DNA from: Salipiger bermudensis
GTDB lineage: Bacteria; Pseudomonadota; Alphaproteobacteria; Rhodobacterales; Rhodobacteraceae
Assembly (NCBI RefSeq): GCF_019801965.1
Contig: NZ_JAHVIA010000001.1
Span: forward strand, 62,001-126,000
Direction of reading: 5' to 3'
DNA: 64,000 nucleotides
A model generated the notes under the pieces. It did not search any database and was not told the origin of the DNA. It saw only the letters and a list, made by a program, of their open reading frames with translations. Shown here one piece after another: positions 1-9,515 of this stretch. Each line of letters starts with the position of its first letter. Position 1 is the first letter of the stretch. Position numbers and translations under genes: made by a program.

Positions 1-500
1 ATGTCGCCGGGGTGGATCACCATGCCGTCGATGGCGATCGGCACGTTGATCTCGCCGGGGCCATCCTTGTAGGGGCCGCGATGGGTGATGCCCGCGGCGA
101 AGGTCGGCAGGTTGGTCTCGATGAAGTTGTCGGCATCGCGGATCGCGCCGTTGAGCACGAAGCCCACCACGCCCTTCTTGATCGCGTAGGCCAGCATCAG
201 CTCGCCCATCAGCGCGTTGGCGAGATCGCCGCCGGCGTCGACGACGATGACATCGCCCGGAACCGCCATGTCGATGGCCTTGTGCAGCATCAGGTTGTCG
301 CCCGGGCGCGCCTTCACGGTCAGCGCCACGCCGGCCATGCCGCCCGAGGCGTGCATCGGGCGCAGGCTCGGGCCCGCGGCGGTCATGCGCGACATGCTGT
401 CGGAGACATTCGCCACCGGCAGCTTGGCGAAGGCCGCGACCAGCTCCTCGGAGGCGGTGCGTTCGCGGTTCAGGATGCGGAAACCGATGGTCATGTTCAT
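1..500 (-). CDS. RraA family protein (partial, 3' end outside window)
   Basis: About 166 residues are visible, and the C-terminus runs off the left edge. The fold family is RraA / HMG-CHA aldolase-like (dimethylmenaquinone methyltransferase superfamily in old annotation). The diagnostic GAIRD stretch (Arg-Asp that binds metal and substrate in aldolase members) is present near residue 118, with a VIVVDAGGD segment before it. Members are either class II aldolases/decarboxylases of 4-hydroxy-2-oxo acids or RNase E regulators; the sequence does not decide. The start at 500 overlaps the stop of the upstream dehydrogenase (ATGA), so the two are translationally coupled and probably act on one 2-oxo/2-hydroxy acid pathway. 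An alternative ATG lies at 494. Confidence 0.85.
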   Translation of the reverse strand, partial: MNMTIGFRILNRERTASEELVAAFAKLPVANVSDSMSRMTAAGPSLRPMHASGGMAGVALTVKARPGDNLMLHKAIDMAVPGDVIVVDAGGDLANALMGELMLAYAIKKGVVGFVLNGAIRDADNFIETNLPTFAAGITHRGPYKDGPGEINVPIAIDGMVIHPGD

Positions 501-1504
501 TTCTCCACTTTTTCAAGCGTCGGGGCCGCGGCCAGCAGCTTGCGGTTGGCGATGCGCGTCTGCGGCACCTCCTGCCCCTCGACGATCTGGATGATGCCGC
601 GCACCGCCTCGACACCGACGCGGGCGCCGGCCTCGCGGGTGACGCCGCCGATATGCGGGGTGAGGACGATGGCGGGCTCGTCAAAGAAGATGTGGTCTGC
701 GGCCGGCGGCTCGGAGGCGAAGGTGTCGAGCCCGGCCCCGGCGAGCTGGCCGGAGCGGATCGCGGCCACCAGCGCCGGTTCGTCGATCAGGCCGCCGCGG
801 GCGGTGTTGACCACATAGGCCCCCTTGGGCATCCGCGCGATGCTCTCGGCGTTGAGCATCTCGCGGGTCTCAGGGGTCAGCGGGCAATGCAGGCTGAGCA
901 CGTCCGACTGCGCCAGCAGCGCGTCGACGCTGTCGCAGCGCTCGGCGCCCAGCTCGTCGAAGACGCTGTCCGGCGCGTAGGGATCGAAGCCCACGAGCTT
1001 CAGGCCCAGCCCCTTGGCCATGCGGCCGGTGGCCTGCGCGATGGCGCCCATGCCCATCAGGCCCATGGTGGCACCGTCGAGCTCGCGCCCGGCAAAGCCC
1101 GGCTTCTCCCAGCGCCCGGCGCGCAGCCCGGCATCGAGCGGCAGCACCCGCTTCACCGCCGCCAGCATCAGGGCGATGGCGTGCTCGGCCACCGAGACCG
1201 CGTTGGCGCCCGTCGCGACCAGCACCGGGATCCCGCGCTCCGCGGCGGCGGCGAGGTCGATATTGTCGACCCCTACCCCGTGCTTCGAGATCGCCTTGAG
1301 ATGCGGCGCCGCGTCCATGACGTCGGCGTCGATCCGGCCCATGCGCGAGACGATACCCACCGCGCCGCAGTCCTTGAGGTGCTCGGAGATTACCGCGCTC
1401 TCGGCATAGGCGGGGGTGTGCACGAGATCGAAGCCATGCTCCGTCGCCAGCGCCACGGCTGCGGGATCGAGATCGGGGCCCGTTACGAGAATGGTCTTGC
1501 TCAT
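497..1504 (-). CDS. D-2-hydroxyacid dehydrogenase (SerA/hydroxypyruvate reductase type)
   Basis: 335 residues, normal for the family. NAD(P)-dependent oxidoreductase of 2-hydroxy acids. The Rossmann loop reads GMGAIA near residue 151, with Ala in place of the third glycine. The catalytic triad of the family is visible: Arg in VNTARGG, Glu in ASEPP and His in LTPHIGG. It is the first gene of a leftward pair with the RraA-like gene, overlapping it by 4 bases. A LysR regulator is divergent across 188 bp and is the likely controller. The substrate (phosphoglycerate, hydroxypyruvate, glyoxylate or a catabolic 2-oxo acid) cannot be told; the aldolase-like partner argues for a catabolic role rather than serine synthesis. 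Confidence 0.9.
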   Translation of the reverse strand: MSKTILVTGPDLDPAAVALATEHGFDLVHTPAYAESAVISEHLKDCGAVGIVSRMGRIDADVMDAAPHLKAISKHGVGVDNIDLAAAAERGIPVLVATGANAVSVAEHAIALMLAAVKRVLPLDAGLRAGRWEKPGFAGRELDGATMGLMGMGAIAQATGRMAKGLGLKLVGFDPYAPDSVFDELGAERCDSVDALLAQSDVLSLHCPLTPETREMLNAESIARMPKGAYVVNTARGGLIDEPALVAAIRSGQLAGAGLDTFASEPPAADHIFFDEPAIVLTPHIGGVTREAGARVGVEAVRGIIQIVEGQEVPQTRIANRKLLAAAPTLEKVEK

Positions 1505-1692
1505 CGCGCATGTCTCCTGCGCGTCCCGAAAGACGGCGGGACGCTGGTTCTGATCACTCTGTGTCTGTGAAGCACGCGCCCAGCCTCCCAGCGGGGTGCG
1601 GCATTCCTCCTGTCGAAACGTGATATAGAAAACTTTTCCTTCACGACAGCGCGGAATTCTGGTTATCAGATTAAGAAAAACTGGATATCCTC

Positions 1693-2586
1693 ATGGACAC
1701 CCGGCAGCTCAAGACCCTGATCGCCATCGACAGCCACGGCACCTTTGCCCAGGCGGCAGACGTCGTGCGACTGACACCCTCGGCGGTGAGCCAGCAGATT
1801 CAGGCGCTGGAACAAGAGCTTGGCATCCAGCTCTTCGATCGCAGCGCGCGCCCGCCGAAGCTCACGCCGCAAGGTCTGCAGGTGCTCGAAATGGCCAAGG
1901 ACATCCTGCGCCGAGAAGAAGACACCAAGGCGGCGCTGCGCGGCGACCAGATCTCCGGCACGCTAATGCTGGGCTCGGTGCGGTCGAGCGCGCTCAACCT
2001 GCTGCCCGAGGCCATCGTGCGGATGCGGCACCAGTATCCGGCGCTCAAGACAAGCCTGCGGGTGTCACTGTCGTCGACGTTGATCGCCGACGTGGCAGCC
2101 GGGCGGCTCGATGCGGCGGTGGTGGCCGAGCATGTAGGCTTTCCGCAGGCGCTGCGCTGGAGCCCCTTCCTGCACGAGCCGCTCTGGCTGATCGCGCCGC
2201 CGGGCACGCAGGAAAACGAGCCGACCGAGCTGATGCGCGCCCTGCCCTACGTGCGCTTCCGCAGCGCGGTGCCGCTGGCCAACATGATCGACACCGAGAT
2301 CTCGCGCCTCGGCGTGGTGACGCAGGACATCGCCGAGATCGACACCATCGGCGCCATCGTCACCTGTGTGCGCCAGGGGCTCGGAATCTCGGTGGTGCCG
2401 CACAAGGCGCTGCAGGAGCCGGAAGACCTCAACCTGCTGCGCCTGCCCTTCGGGCGGCCGCAGATCAAGCGCCGCATCGGCATCGTCGAGCGCACCGTCT
2501 CGCCGCGCGAGGAGATCATCGCCCGGATGCACGCGGTGCTGGCCGAGCTCTGCGGCGAGCACGGCCTGCCCCGCGGGCTGTCCTGA
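1693..2586 (+). CDS. LysR-family transcriptional regulator
   Basis: 297 residues. The N-terminal winged helix-turn-helix (about residues 4-62) contains the typical FAQAADVVRLTPSAVSQQI recognition region followed by LGIQLFDR. The rest is a substrate-binding domain of the usual length. It is divergent from the hydroxyacid dehydrogenase/RraA pair, the classic arrangement in which the regulator controls its neighbours and itself from the shared 188-bp region. That region is locally AT-rich (around 1620-1690), fitting two back-to-back promoters. The inducer is unknown. Confidence 0.93.
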   Translation: MDTRQLKTLIAIDSHGTFAQAADVVRLTPSAVSQQIQALEQELGIQLFDRSARPPKLTPQGLQVLEMAKDILRREEDTKAALRGDQISGTLMLGSVRSSALNLLPEAIVRMRHQYPALKTSLRVSLSSTLIADVAAGRLDAAVVAEHVGFPQALRWSPFLHEPLWLIAPPGTQENEPTELMRALPYVRFRSAVPLANMIDTEISRLGVVTQDIAEIDTIGAIVTCVRQGLGISVVPHKALQEPEDLNLLRLPFGRPQIKRRIGIVERTVSPREEIIARMHAVLAELCGEHGLPRGLS

Positions 2587-2627
2587 AGAGAGGCAAGGCG
2601 CCCGGGCCGATGGCCGCGCGCGGCGCC

Positions 2628-4259
2628 TCAGGCGGCCTTCGAGCGGCAGAGACAGCTTGCGCGGATCGGGATATCGGCGCGCGCCACCGCCTGGTCTAGC
2701 AGCATCCGGATGTGCCGCCGCTCCACCGTCTCGCCCCGGCGTTGCAGGCATTCGTGCAGACCGTGCAGCGCCCAGACGTTTCGCGGGTGCTGGCTCGGGC
2801 GCGGCAGCGTCTCGATCAGCCCGAGATCGGCACGGTAGACCGTCTCCGCCTCGTCATAGGCTCCCGCCTCCATCAGCAGCGCCCCGAGCGCATGGCGGGT
2901 CGGCTGCGGCCAGGACCACGGCTCCTCGTACATCAGCCCGTCATCGAGGGCGACCGATTGCCTGAGACAGGCCAGCCCCTCCTCGCGCCGCCCGGCCTTG
3001 AAGGCGAGCTCGCCGCGCATCATCCTCTCGGCCACCGCGAGCACGTCGCGGGCCGAGTTGTTGAACAGCATCCGCTCCTCGGGGACCGCGGCATAGGCCG
3101 CGTCGAAGGCCCGGCCCGCGGCCTCGGCCTCGTCATGGCGGCCGAGATTGGCCAGCGCCACGGCGCGGGCATAGAGGATCAGCGCGTTGGTGGTGGTGTA
3201 GAGCTCGGTATCCTCGGGCAGCTCCAGCTCCAGCGCCTCGGACCACATGCCGAAGCGGATATAGACATGCGGCAGGGCGGCGACGAAGGTCTCGAAGAGG
3301 TCCGGGTAGACCCGCACCACCTCGTCCGGCACCTCGCCGCGCAGGCGCACCGCCGCGCTCAGCGCATCGGCCTTGCGGCCGAGGAACATGGCGCCGTAGA
3401 GCGCGAAATGCAGGTTGTGGATGCGGTAGAGCGCGTAGAAATTCGCCGCCCCCGCATGGGCCTTGAACCGGTCATCGACCTCGGCCGCCGCAAGATTGCG
3501 CACCAGAACGTTGTGATAATCGCCGCAGAGCACGTCGATATGGGTGCCCATGTGCACCAGGTGGCCGGCATCCGGCACCAGCCCGGTGAGCCGGTCGCCG
3601 TGACGCAGCGCCCGCTCCGGGAAGGGCGACATTTCCATGAGGTGGATATACATGTGCAGGAGCCCCGGATGATCCCAGGCTGCGGGATCGGTGTCGAAGC
3701 AGCGCTCGAGCACCGCCATCGCCTCGGGGGTCGAGGCCTCGGGATTGGGGGTGCCGGCCTGCAGGTCCCAGAGCTGCCAGGGGGTGCGGTTCATCAGGGC
3801 CTCGGCATAGACGAAGGCCACGTCGAGATCGTCGGGGAAAGCCGCGTAGACCGGTCTCATCGCGGCGGAGAAACCGTCGTTGAAGGGCTGGTAATCCTCG
3901 ATGCCGGGATCCTGCGGGTAGCGCGCGGCCAGCGCCTCGAGCAGCGCCCTCTCCACCGGCTGCGCATCCCCGAGCGCGCGCCCGGCGGTCAGCGCCGCGT
4001 GGGCGCGCGCCAGCGCCGGCGCCTTTTCCTCGGGCGTGAAGACCTCCCACGGCTTGTTGTAATTCGGCCCGATCGCATAGGCGATGCCCCAATGCGCCAG
4101 CGCACAGCCGGGATCGGCGGCGAGCGCCTTGTCGAAGCAGACGATGGCTTCCTCGTGGTTATAGGCAAAGAGCCAGACCATGCCGCGATCCGCCCAGATC
4201 TGGGCCTCGGGGCTGTCGCTGGCCGGGCGGTGAAACCTGCCGAGGTCGAAATACGCCAT
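2628..4259 (-). CDS. TPR-repeat protein with conserved His motifs (cytoplasmic)
   Basis: 543 residues from the ATG at 4259, chosen because GGGAG lies about 8 bases upstream; a start at 4358 would add 33 unconserved residues. No signal peptide. Helical repeats are seen throughout, e.g. YNHEEAIVCFDKALAADP near residue 33, a TPR consensus. Landmarks shared with the secreted protein at 10882-12582 are HWGIAYAIGPN (about 56), LHMYIH, AGHLVHMGTHI and HNLHF. The His-Met-x-x-His cluster is unusually well conserved for a scaffold repeat protein. Function is not recognised. It follows the LysR gene in a convergent arrangement. Confidence 0.85.
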   Translation of the reverse strand: MAYFDLGRFHRPASDSPEAQIWADRGMVWLFAYNHEEAIVCFDKALAADPGCALAHWGIAYAIGPNYNKPWEVFTPEEKAPALARAHAALTAGRALGDAQPVERALLEALAARYPQDPGIEDYQPFNDGFSAAMRPVYAAFPDDLDVAFVYAEALMNRTPWQLWDLQAGTPNPEASTPEAMAVLERCFDTDPAAWDHPGLLHMYIHLMEMSPFPERALRHGDRLTGLVPDAGHLVHMGTHIDVLCGDYHNVLVRNLAAAEVDDRFKAHAGAANFYALYRIHNLHFALYGAMFLGRKADALSAAVRLRGEVPDEVVRVYPDLFETFVAALPHVYIRFGMWSEALELELPEDTELYTTTNALILYARAVALANLGRHDEAEAAGRAFDAAYAAVPEERMLFNNSARDVLAVAERMMRGELAFKAGRREEGLACLRQSVALDDGLMYEEPWSWPQPTRHALGALLMEAGAYDEAETVYRADLGLIETLPRPSQHPRNVWALHGLHECLQRRGETVERRHIRMLLDQAVARADIPIRASCLCRSKAA

Positions 4260-4647
4260 CTCCGGATCTCCCTGTCGTCGGAACGAGCCTAGCACGGATC
4301 GAGACTGGCGGTGGCATGAATAGCTTCGGCGCAGGCCTCGTGCCGGACCGAAGGCCACCGCGCGGGCACGCGACCCGCCCGGTGATCTTTCGGCTTCGAC
4401 CCGCTGGCGCGGCTCCGGGCCACCGCCTCAGCCAAGGCGCGCGAAGAACGCTCTCCGGCGGCGATGATGGCAAGTGCAGCTCGAAGGCGCGTCAGGCCCC
4501 ACGCCCCCTGCCGAGGGAGCGATGGCGCCGAGGATCGACGGCGGGGCAGCCGCGCGGCGCCCGAGACGCCCGCGCGCACGCGGCGCTTCTGGCCAGCTCG
4601 GACGACATGGCGGCCCGCTGCGCCGGGCCGGTCCCCCGGCCGAGACC
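4260..4647. other. Intergenic stretch without recognisable gene
   Basis: 388 bp between two leftward genes. Short frames exist on both strands, but none shows a ribosome-binding site, family motif or consistent composition. The right side presumably holds the 3' end of the MYG1 transcript and the left side the promoter of the TPR gene. I see no repeat or clear terminator. Confidence 0.5.
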
Positions 4648-5613
4648 TCAGCGCCCTGCGGCCTGGGCCGGCTCGGCGCCGCCTGCAGCCTCGAGGCGGC
4701 GGGCCTCTTCCACCGCGAGCTCGGCCATCTTCAGGATCGCGTCACGGCTGGAGGCGGCGGCGATGAACAGCGCCTTGTGACAGAACTTGGCGCCTTGCAC
4801 CCCAGAGACCTCCTCTAGCGCCGCTCCGGACAGGCCGCCCCAGGCGGCCGGAAGATCGGCCCGTTGCTCGAAGCCCTGCTCGTGCTTGCGGATGCCGCCG
4901 AGGGTCCAGTCCCCGCCGCGGGGCGTGACCACGAAGAGCAGGTGATCCGCGCCGGCCTCGATCACGGCGGGACGGAACGGCATTCCCATCGGCAGCTCGA
5001 GGATCGGGCTGGTGCCGGCCGCCTGGATCGCCTCCATCGCCAGCACCTCGGCGCGCCGCTTGGCGGCGCTGCGGTTGACGCGGGCCTCGACGAATTGCCG
5101 CGCGATGCCGACCGCGGCATGGAAGGCTCGGGTCTCGCTCTCCGGGTCGGTATCGTCGAACACCGGCTTCAGCGTCTCGATCAGGCCGGGCAAGGTCATC
5201 GAGGACAGCGGACCCGCCTCGGCGAGGCTGACGGTGCCGTTGTCGACCTGGTCGACCGGGCGCACGAAACTGCGATCGATGGAGGCGTGGATTGCTTCCA
5301 GCTCGGGCTCGGGGATGTCGAAGCTGCGCAGGTAGTCTAGGCCGAAATGCTTCCAGACCAGCCCGAAGGAGCTGTAGGGCGTCTCGTCGTCGCGCAGGGG
5401 GCTTTCGCGCTGGTGGTGATCGAAGATCCCGGCCGCGACGTCGTAGGCGCCACCGACATCGTAGATCAGCCGGCCCTCGGCCGGGGTGATCCAGTCGGGA
5501 GACCGGCTGCGGACGATTTCGGCCTCGGGAAACAGACGGGTGAGGATGACGGTCGACAGCACTTCATCCGCATGGAAGCCGCCGGAATGGGTAACGAGGG
5601 TGCTGATGGTCAT
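4648..5613 (-). CDS. MYG1 family (UPF0160) DHH-type phosphoesterase/exonuclease
   Basis: 321 residues from the ATG at 5613; an in-frame ATG at 5655 adds 14 residues and is the alternative. The protein opens with VTHSGGFHADEVLST, the family signature that carries metal-binding His and Asp, and has FDHHQR (DHH motif) near residue 70. The eukaryotic relative MYG1 is a 3'-5' RNA exonuclease; bacterial members are little studied. The full family length is present. It lies alone between the TPR gene and the large SARP regulator, all on the minus strand, with no tight coupling. Confidence 0.9.
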   Translation of the reverse strand: MTISTLVTHSGGFHADEVLSTVILTRLFPEAEIVRSRSPDWITPAEGRLIYDVGGAYDVAAGIFDHHQRESPLRDDETPYSSFGLVWKHFGLDYLRSFDIPEPELEAIHASIDRSFVRPVDQVDNGTVSLAEAGPLSSMTLPGLIETLKPVFDDTDPESETRAFHAAVGIARQFVEARVNRSAAKRRAEVLAMEAIQAAGTSPILELPMGMPFRPAVIEAGADHLLFVVTPRGGDWTLGGIRKHEQGFEQRADLPAAWGGLSGAALEEVSGVQGAKFCHKALFIAAASSRDAILKMAELAVEEARRLEAAGGAEPAQAAGR

Positions 5614-5721
5614 CTGGATCGCTCTGCTGTCTTGGTTTGCTGCCCCGTAGGCCATCGGGCCGGCCCTCGCAAGCCGCGAAGCGGATCGCGGAGGGGCGCC
5701 TCTGCCCTTCGGCGGGCCTCC

Positions 5722-8700
5722 CTAGCGCCCCGAGCCGGCCTGCCGCTGCAGCATGGATGCCACATCGCCCAGCTTCGCCGCCCGCAGGCGCTGCACATGC
5801 GCCAGCAGCTCCTCTGGCGGCGCGGGCTGGAGCACGAGCTCGATCGCACGCAGGTAGAGCGTCACCAGCCCGACAGGTTCTGGGTCACAAAACGCAGCAA
5901 GCGCCTCGGCGTGACGCCGGGCAAGTGGGTGGTCGTTATCCGCGATGGCGCGCTCGAGCACGCAGGCGTGGAACCAGACCACAGCATGTGCCAGCGAGCG
6001 GCGCGACGTGCAGGACAGCCCCGCCGCGATGGCCGCGTCCCGCCCCTCGCGATCGGCAGCGGCCAGCGTCGCAAGCCCGAAGATCGTGCCGCCGACATAG
6101 GCGTCGGTCTCGGCTCCGGGGAGCAGCGCCTCGAGGCGCGCCCGGGCCGAGGCGACATCTCCGCGGCGCAGCGCGAGGAAGGCGTGCAGCGTTTCCACGT
6201 CCTTCGAAAAGCGGGTCTCTCCGCGCAACAGCGCCAGCGCCTCGATGGCGGCGATATCCGTCTCGAGCCCGGCCTCGTCGCCGTTCATCAGCCGCATCTC
6301 GGCGCGGCATTCGCGGGCGATCATCTCGGCGCGGGTGGCGCCGCACTGGCGGGCACTGTCCACGGCGATGTCGATCAGCAGGTGCGCCTGCGGGCCGGGA
6401 TCGGCGAAGAACAGGGAGAAGGCGCGCATGAAGAGATATTCCTCGCGCACGAGCCCGAGCCCGGCCCGCTCCGCGGTCTCGATGGCCAGCGAGAAGTGCC
6501 GGTGGGCGCTGGCGAAGCGGCCTGCCGCGTAGAAGGCATCGCCGATGCCGCCGTGACCGCGGGCGATGCCGCGCGGATCTCCCGTCACCTCGGCCGCCGC
6601 CAGCGCGGCGCGGTGATGCGCGAGGCAGGCATCGTTGGCGCCGAGGACGAAGGCGCGGTTGCCGCGCTGCTCGTGGATCTCGGCGCGGCCGAGCCCGGTC
6701 AGGCCGATGTCATCGGCGATCTCCTCGGCGGCATCCAGGGCGCGGTCCGCCTCGTCGCCGCGGCCCATCCGATGCAGCACCAGCCCCTGCCGGCAGAGCA
6801 TCGCGGCGCGGGTCTCGGGCCGGGTCGCTCGGGCATGGGCGGCGCGGTAATCGTCGAGTGCGCCGGCCATCTCGCCGCGGATCCGGCGCAGGCCGGCGCG
6901 GCAGGAATGCAGCTCCGCCACCGCCTCGGGATCGCCGTCGCTGGCCAGCCCGGCCTCGATATAGGGATAGGCCGCCGAGAAGCGCCGCGCGGCGATCATG
7001 GTGTTGGCGGCGGCGGCGGCGGCGCGGCTGGCCTCGGCATCGTCTCCGGCCTGCCGCGCGTGGTCGGCCCAGAGGATCGCGTCGCGCGCGCGGAAATGCG
7101 CCGCGGCGCGGGCATGGTCGGCGCGGCGGATCTCCGGCGGGATCGACTCGTAGATCGCCCGGTGCACCAGATCGTGCCCGAAAGCGAGACCGGCGCCGGT
7201 GGCGTGCAGCAGGTCACCGCTCTGGCGCGGACGCGGGCTGGCCGGGAAGATGGCGGCAAAATCCTCCGGATCGAAGGCCGCGCCGAGGATCGCGGCACGC
7301 CGGATCGCGGCCCGGTCGGCCTCCGGCAGGCGCTCGATCTGCTCCTGCACGAGCTCGGTCACGGACGCGGGCAACGCGCCTTCGGTCCAGCCCGCCTCGA
7401 GCAGACGGATCAGGAAGAGCGGGTGCCCGCCGGCACGCTCGATGGCCGCCCCGGCCGCGTCGATGCCCGGCGCGACCGCCCGGACCAGCGCCTCGGACGC
7501 CGCCACCGGCAGCGGCGACAGGGCGATGCGCACCACGCCCGCCTGGGCCCGCGCGGCGAGGCGCAGATCGAGGCTGCCATCGCGGGGCCGCTCGGTCAGC
7601 AGCAGGATTACCGGGCTGTCCTGCAAATGGCCGAGCAGGCCGAGCAGGAAATCCCCCGCGCCGAGCGGGCTCCAGTGGCAATCCTCGATCAACACCAAAA
7701 GGCCGGTCGTCGCGGCGGCCTGCTTCAGCGCCCGGGCCAGCCCCTCGACCATCAGCCGCTGCTGGATGTCGGGATCGAGGGCGCTGAGGCGCAGCGCATC
7801 CTCGGGGCCGATCTCGGGCGAGCTCAGCCAGGCGAGCATGGCGCGCTCGGTCGCCGTGGCATCCGGCGCCGGCTTCGGCGGGGCCGGCAGGGCCGCGACC
7901 AGCCGCTGGGCCGGGTGGCGGGCGCCGGGTGAGAAGGCGTCGAAGCCGATCGCCGCGACGCCGATCCCGGCCTGGTCGGCGCGGCGCAGCAGCTCCGCCG
8001 CGAGCCGACTCTTGCCGATGCCGGCCTCGCCCGAAACATGGATCGCAAGGCCGCGCCCGCTTTGCCGAGCCGCGGCAATGGCCGCCTCGGCCTGCGCCAG
8101 CTCCAGCTCGCGCCCGATCAGTGGCAGGTCGGGCCGGGCCGGCGCGGCGCCGGGGCGCAGCGCCACGGCCCGCTGATCCGGCGCCGCCGCCAGTCCGAGC
8201 CGCGCCGCGAGGTCCCGCTTCAGCAAGACATCCCCCGGCCCGGCCAGCGCGGCGATCCTGCGCGCCTCGACCAGCGTCCGTCCCTCCGGCGGCACGTCCG
8301 CCGCGCCGACCAGGCCGAAGCCGAGACCGCAATCGGCTGCCGCCGCGATCTCCTGCGCCGCAACGGCGACCGCGCGCAGCTCCTCGCCGACGAAGAGGAA
8401 GGCCAGCTCCGCCGGGCCCGCGTCGAGCGCCTCGCCGCCCGCGGCCAGCGCTGCAGCCTGTAGCGCCGACCAGTCGCGGGGGCCATCTGTCTCGAAGCCC
8501 AGCAACAGGTAGGCCGGCCCGGACGCATCCTCGGCCGCCTCGGGTTCGGATGTGGCCGCGCGCTCGCCGAGGCCACGGCGGATACGGTCGTAGAGCGACC
8601 GTGTCTCGTCTTCGGGGCGCACCCCGAGATCGCGCTGCAGCGCCGCCTCGAGCGCCTCGTAGCGCGCCCGCGCCGCGCGCCGCATGCCGCTCGACGCCTC

Positions 8701-9261
8701 GATCTGCATCAGCCGGCGATGTGCCGTCTCGTTGAGCGGATCGAGCCCCAGCAGCCGGTGCGCCAGCGCCGAGGCATCCGGCCCGTCGCCAACACGGTCG
8801 AGCTCGCCCGCCAGCGCGGTCGATGCCAGCCCGGCGAGCCGGGCGCGGTCGGCGTCGATCGCCTGGCCGAGATCAGATGACAGCGAGCCCTGCCCGTCGA
8901 GAAACGGGCCACGGTAGAGCCGCGCCGCCTCGGCAGCATCGCCGCGGGACAGCGCCGCCTGGAACGCGTCAAGATCGGTGGCGACCTCAGGCCCGAGGCG
9001 CAGTTCGTCGCCCTCCGCCTCGATCCAGCCCTCGCCCCCCGCACGCCGGATCTGCGCGACGGCCTGGCGCAGGCTGACCCGCGCCTGCTCGGCGTCGCTC
9101 TCTTCCCACAACAGCGCCGCGAGCCGCCCGCGCGGCATGCTGCGGCGCCGCGCCGCGGCCAGAAGCCCGAGCAGGATCCGCGCCTTGCGGGCGCGGAGCG
9201 GAACCGGCGCGCCCTCCCGCAACAGCGTCAGGCCGCCAAGGCACTCAATCCAGAGCTGCAT
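5722..9261 (-). CDS. SARP/BTAD - cyclase-like - AAA ATPase - TPR giant regulator
   Basis: 1179 residues from the ATG at 9261; the GTG at 9273 has no spaced ribosome-binding site. An N-terminal SARP-type winged helix (about 1-90) is followed by a BTAD helical domain (about 95-235, with LLGLDPLNETAHRRLM). Residues 250-375 look like a degenerate class III cyclase-homology segment, ending in VEARRIAALAGPGDVLL with no catalytic residues evident. Next come an AAA/STAND ATPase with Walker A GEAGIGKS near 410 and Walker B LLVLIED, and a long TPR C-terminus. Such proteins activate transcription at direct repeats. The gene is divergent from a methyltransferase gene, with repeats between them. The class is common in Actinobacteria and less so in alphaproteobacteria. 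The signal sensed is unknown. Confidence 0.9.
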   Translation of the reverse strand: MQLWIECLGGLTLLREGAPVPLRARKARILLGLLAAARRRSMPRGRLAALLWEESDAEQARVSLRQAVAQIRRAGGEGWIEAEGDELRLGPEVATDLDAFQAALSRGDAAEAARLYRGPFLDGQGSLSSDLGQAIDADRARLAGLASTALAGELDRVGDGPDASALAHRLLGLDPLNETAHRRLMQIEASSGMRRAARARYEALEAALQRDLGVRPEDETRSLYDRIRRGLGERAATSEPEAAEDASGPAYLLLGFETDGPRDWSALQAAALAAGGEALDAGPAELAFLFVGEELRAVAVAAQEIAAAADCGLGFGLVGAADVPPEGRTLVEARRIAALAGPGDVLLKRDLAARLGLAAAPDQRAVALRPGAAPARPDLPLIGRELELAQAEAAIAAARQSGRGLAIHVSGEAGIGKSRLAAELLRRADQAGIGVAAIGFDAFSPGARHPAQRLVAALPAPPKPAPDATATERAMLAWLSSPEIGPEDALRLSALDPDIQQRLMVEGLARALKQAAATTGLLVLIEDCHWSPLGAGDFLLGLLGHLQDSPVILLLTERPRDGSLDLRLAARAQAGVVRIALSPLPVAASEALVRAVAPGIDAAGAAIERAGGHPLFLIRLLEAGWTEGALPASVTELVQEQIERLPEADRAAIRRAAILGAAFDPEDFAAIFPASPRPRQSGDLLHATGAGLAFGHDLVHRAIYESIPPEIRRADHARAAAHFRARDAILWADHARQAGDDAEASRAAAAAANTMIAARRFSAAYPYIEAGLASDGDPEAVAELHSCRAGLRRIRGEMAGALDDYRAAHARATRPETRAAMLCRQGLVLHRMGRGDEADRALDAAEEIADDIGLTGLGRAEIHEQRGNRAFVLGANDACLAHHRAALAAAEVTGDPRGIARGHGGIGDAFYAAGRFASAHRHFSLAIETAERAGLGLVREEYLFMRAFSLFFADPGPQAHLLIDIAVDSARQCGATRAEMIARECRAEMRLMNGDEAGLETDIAAIEALALLRGETRFSKDVETLHAFLALRRGDVASARARLEALLPGAETDAYVGGTIFGLATLAAADREGRDAAIAAGLSCTSRRSLAHAVVWFHACVLERAIADNDHPLARRHAEALAAFCDPEPVGLVTLYLRAIELVLQPAPPEELLAHVQRLRAAKLGDVASMLQRQAGSGR

Positions 9262-9263
9262 AG

Positions 9264-9416
9264 TTTCACGCACCTTTCACGCCGGTCCACCGCGCCCTTT
9301 CACGCCGAAGGGTCAGAAGGCTCATACATTTTCAAGATAGGTGACACGTTAATGCAAACTTTCAAGAAATCCTTCTGGTTGAACCGGCGGTATCGCCGGG
9401 CCTGCCGGTTTCACGC
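9264..9416. promoter_or_regulatory. Array of TTTCACGC direct repeats, candidate SARP operator
   Basis: The octamer TTTCACGC occurs at 9264-9271, 9275-9282, 9298-9305 and 9409-9416. The first two are 11 bp apart and the third 23 bp further on, about one and two helical turns. The second and third are identical over 11 bp (CTTTCACGCCG). Related TTTCAAGA boxes lie at 9330-9337 and 9360-9367. Known SARP activators bind heptameric direct repeats with 11- or 22-bp periodicity, so this fits a binding array for the adjacent regulator. Which of the two divergent genes it drives is not visible. Confidence 0.6.
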
Positions 9417-9515
9417 CCCCCGCCCCGGGTCCGCCCCGTCCGGGCTGGCCGAATACCGTTCCATCGACCCCGCAACGCGCCTCGCGCTGCGCCATCCGTT
9501 TCCATGGTGATCCAC

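Noticed and set aside
3359-4092. Long frames inside the TPR gene on the same strand
   Set aside because: They overlap the well-supported TPR frame and have no family motif or ribosome-binding site.
5347-7932. 861-codon plus-strand frame opposite the SARP regulator
   Set aside because: GC-rich coding DNA commonly leaves the opposite frame open; the minus strand has SARP, Walker and TPR motifs, the plus frame has none.
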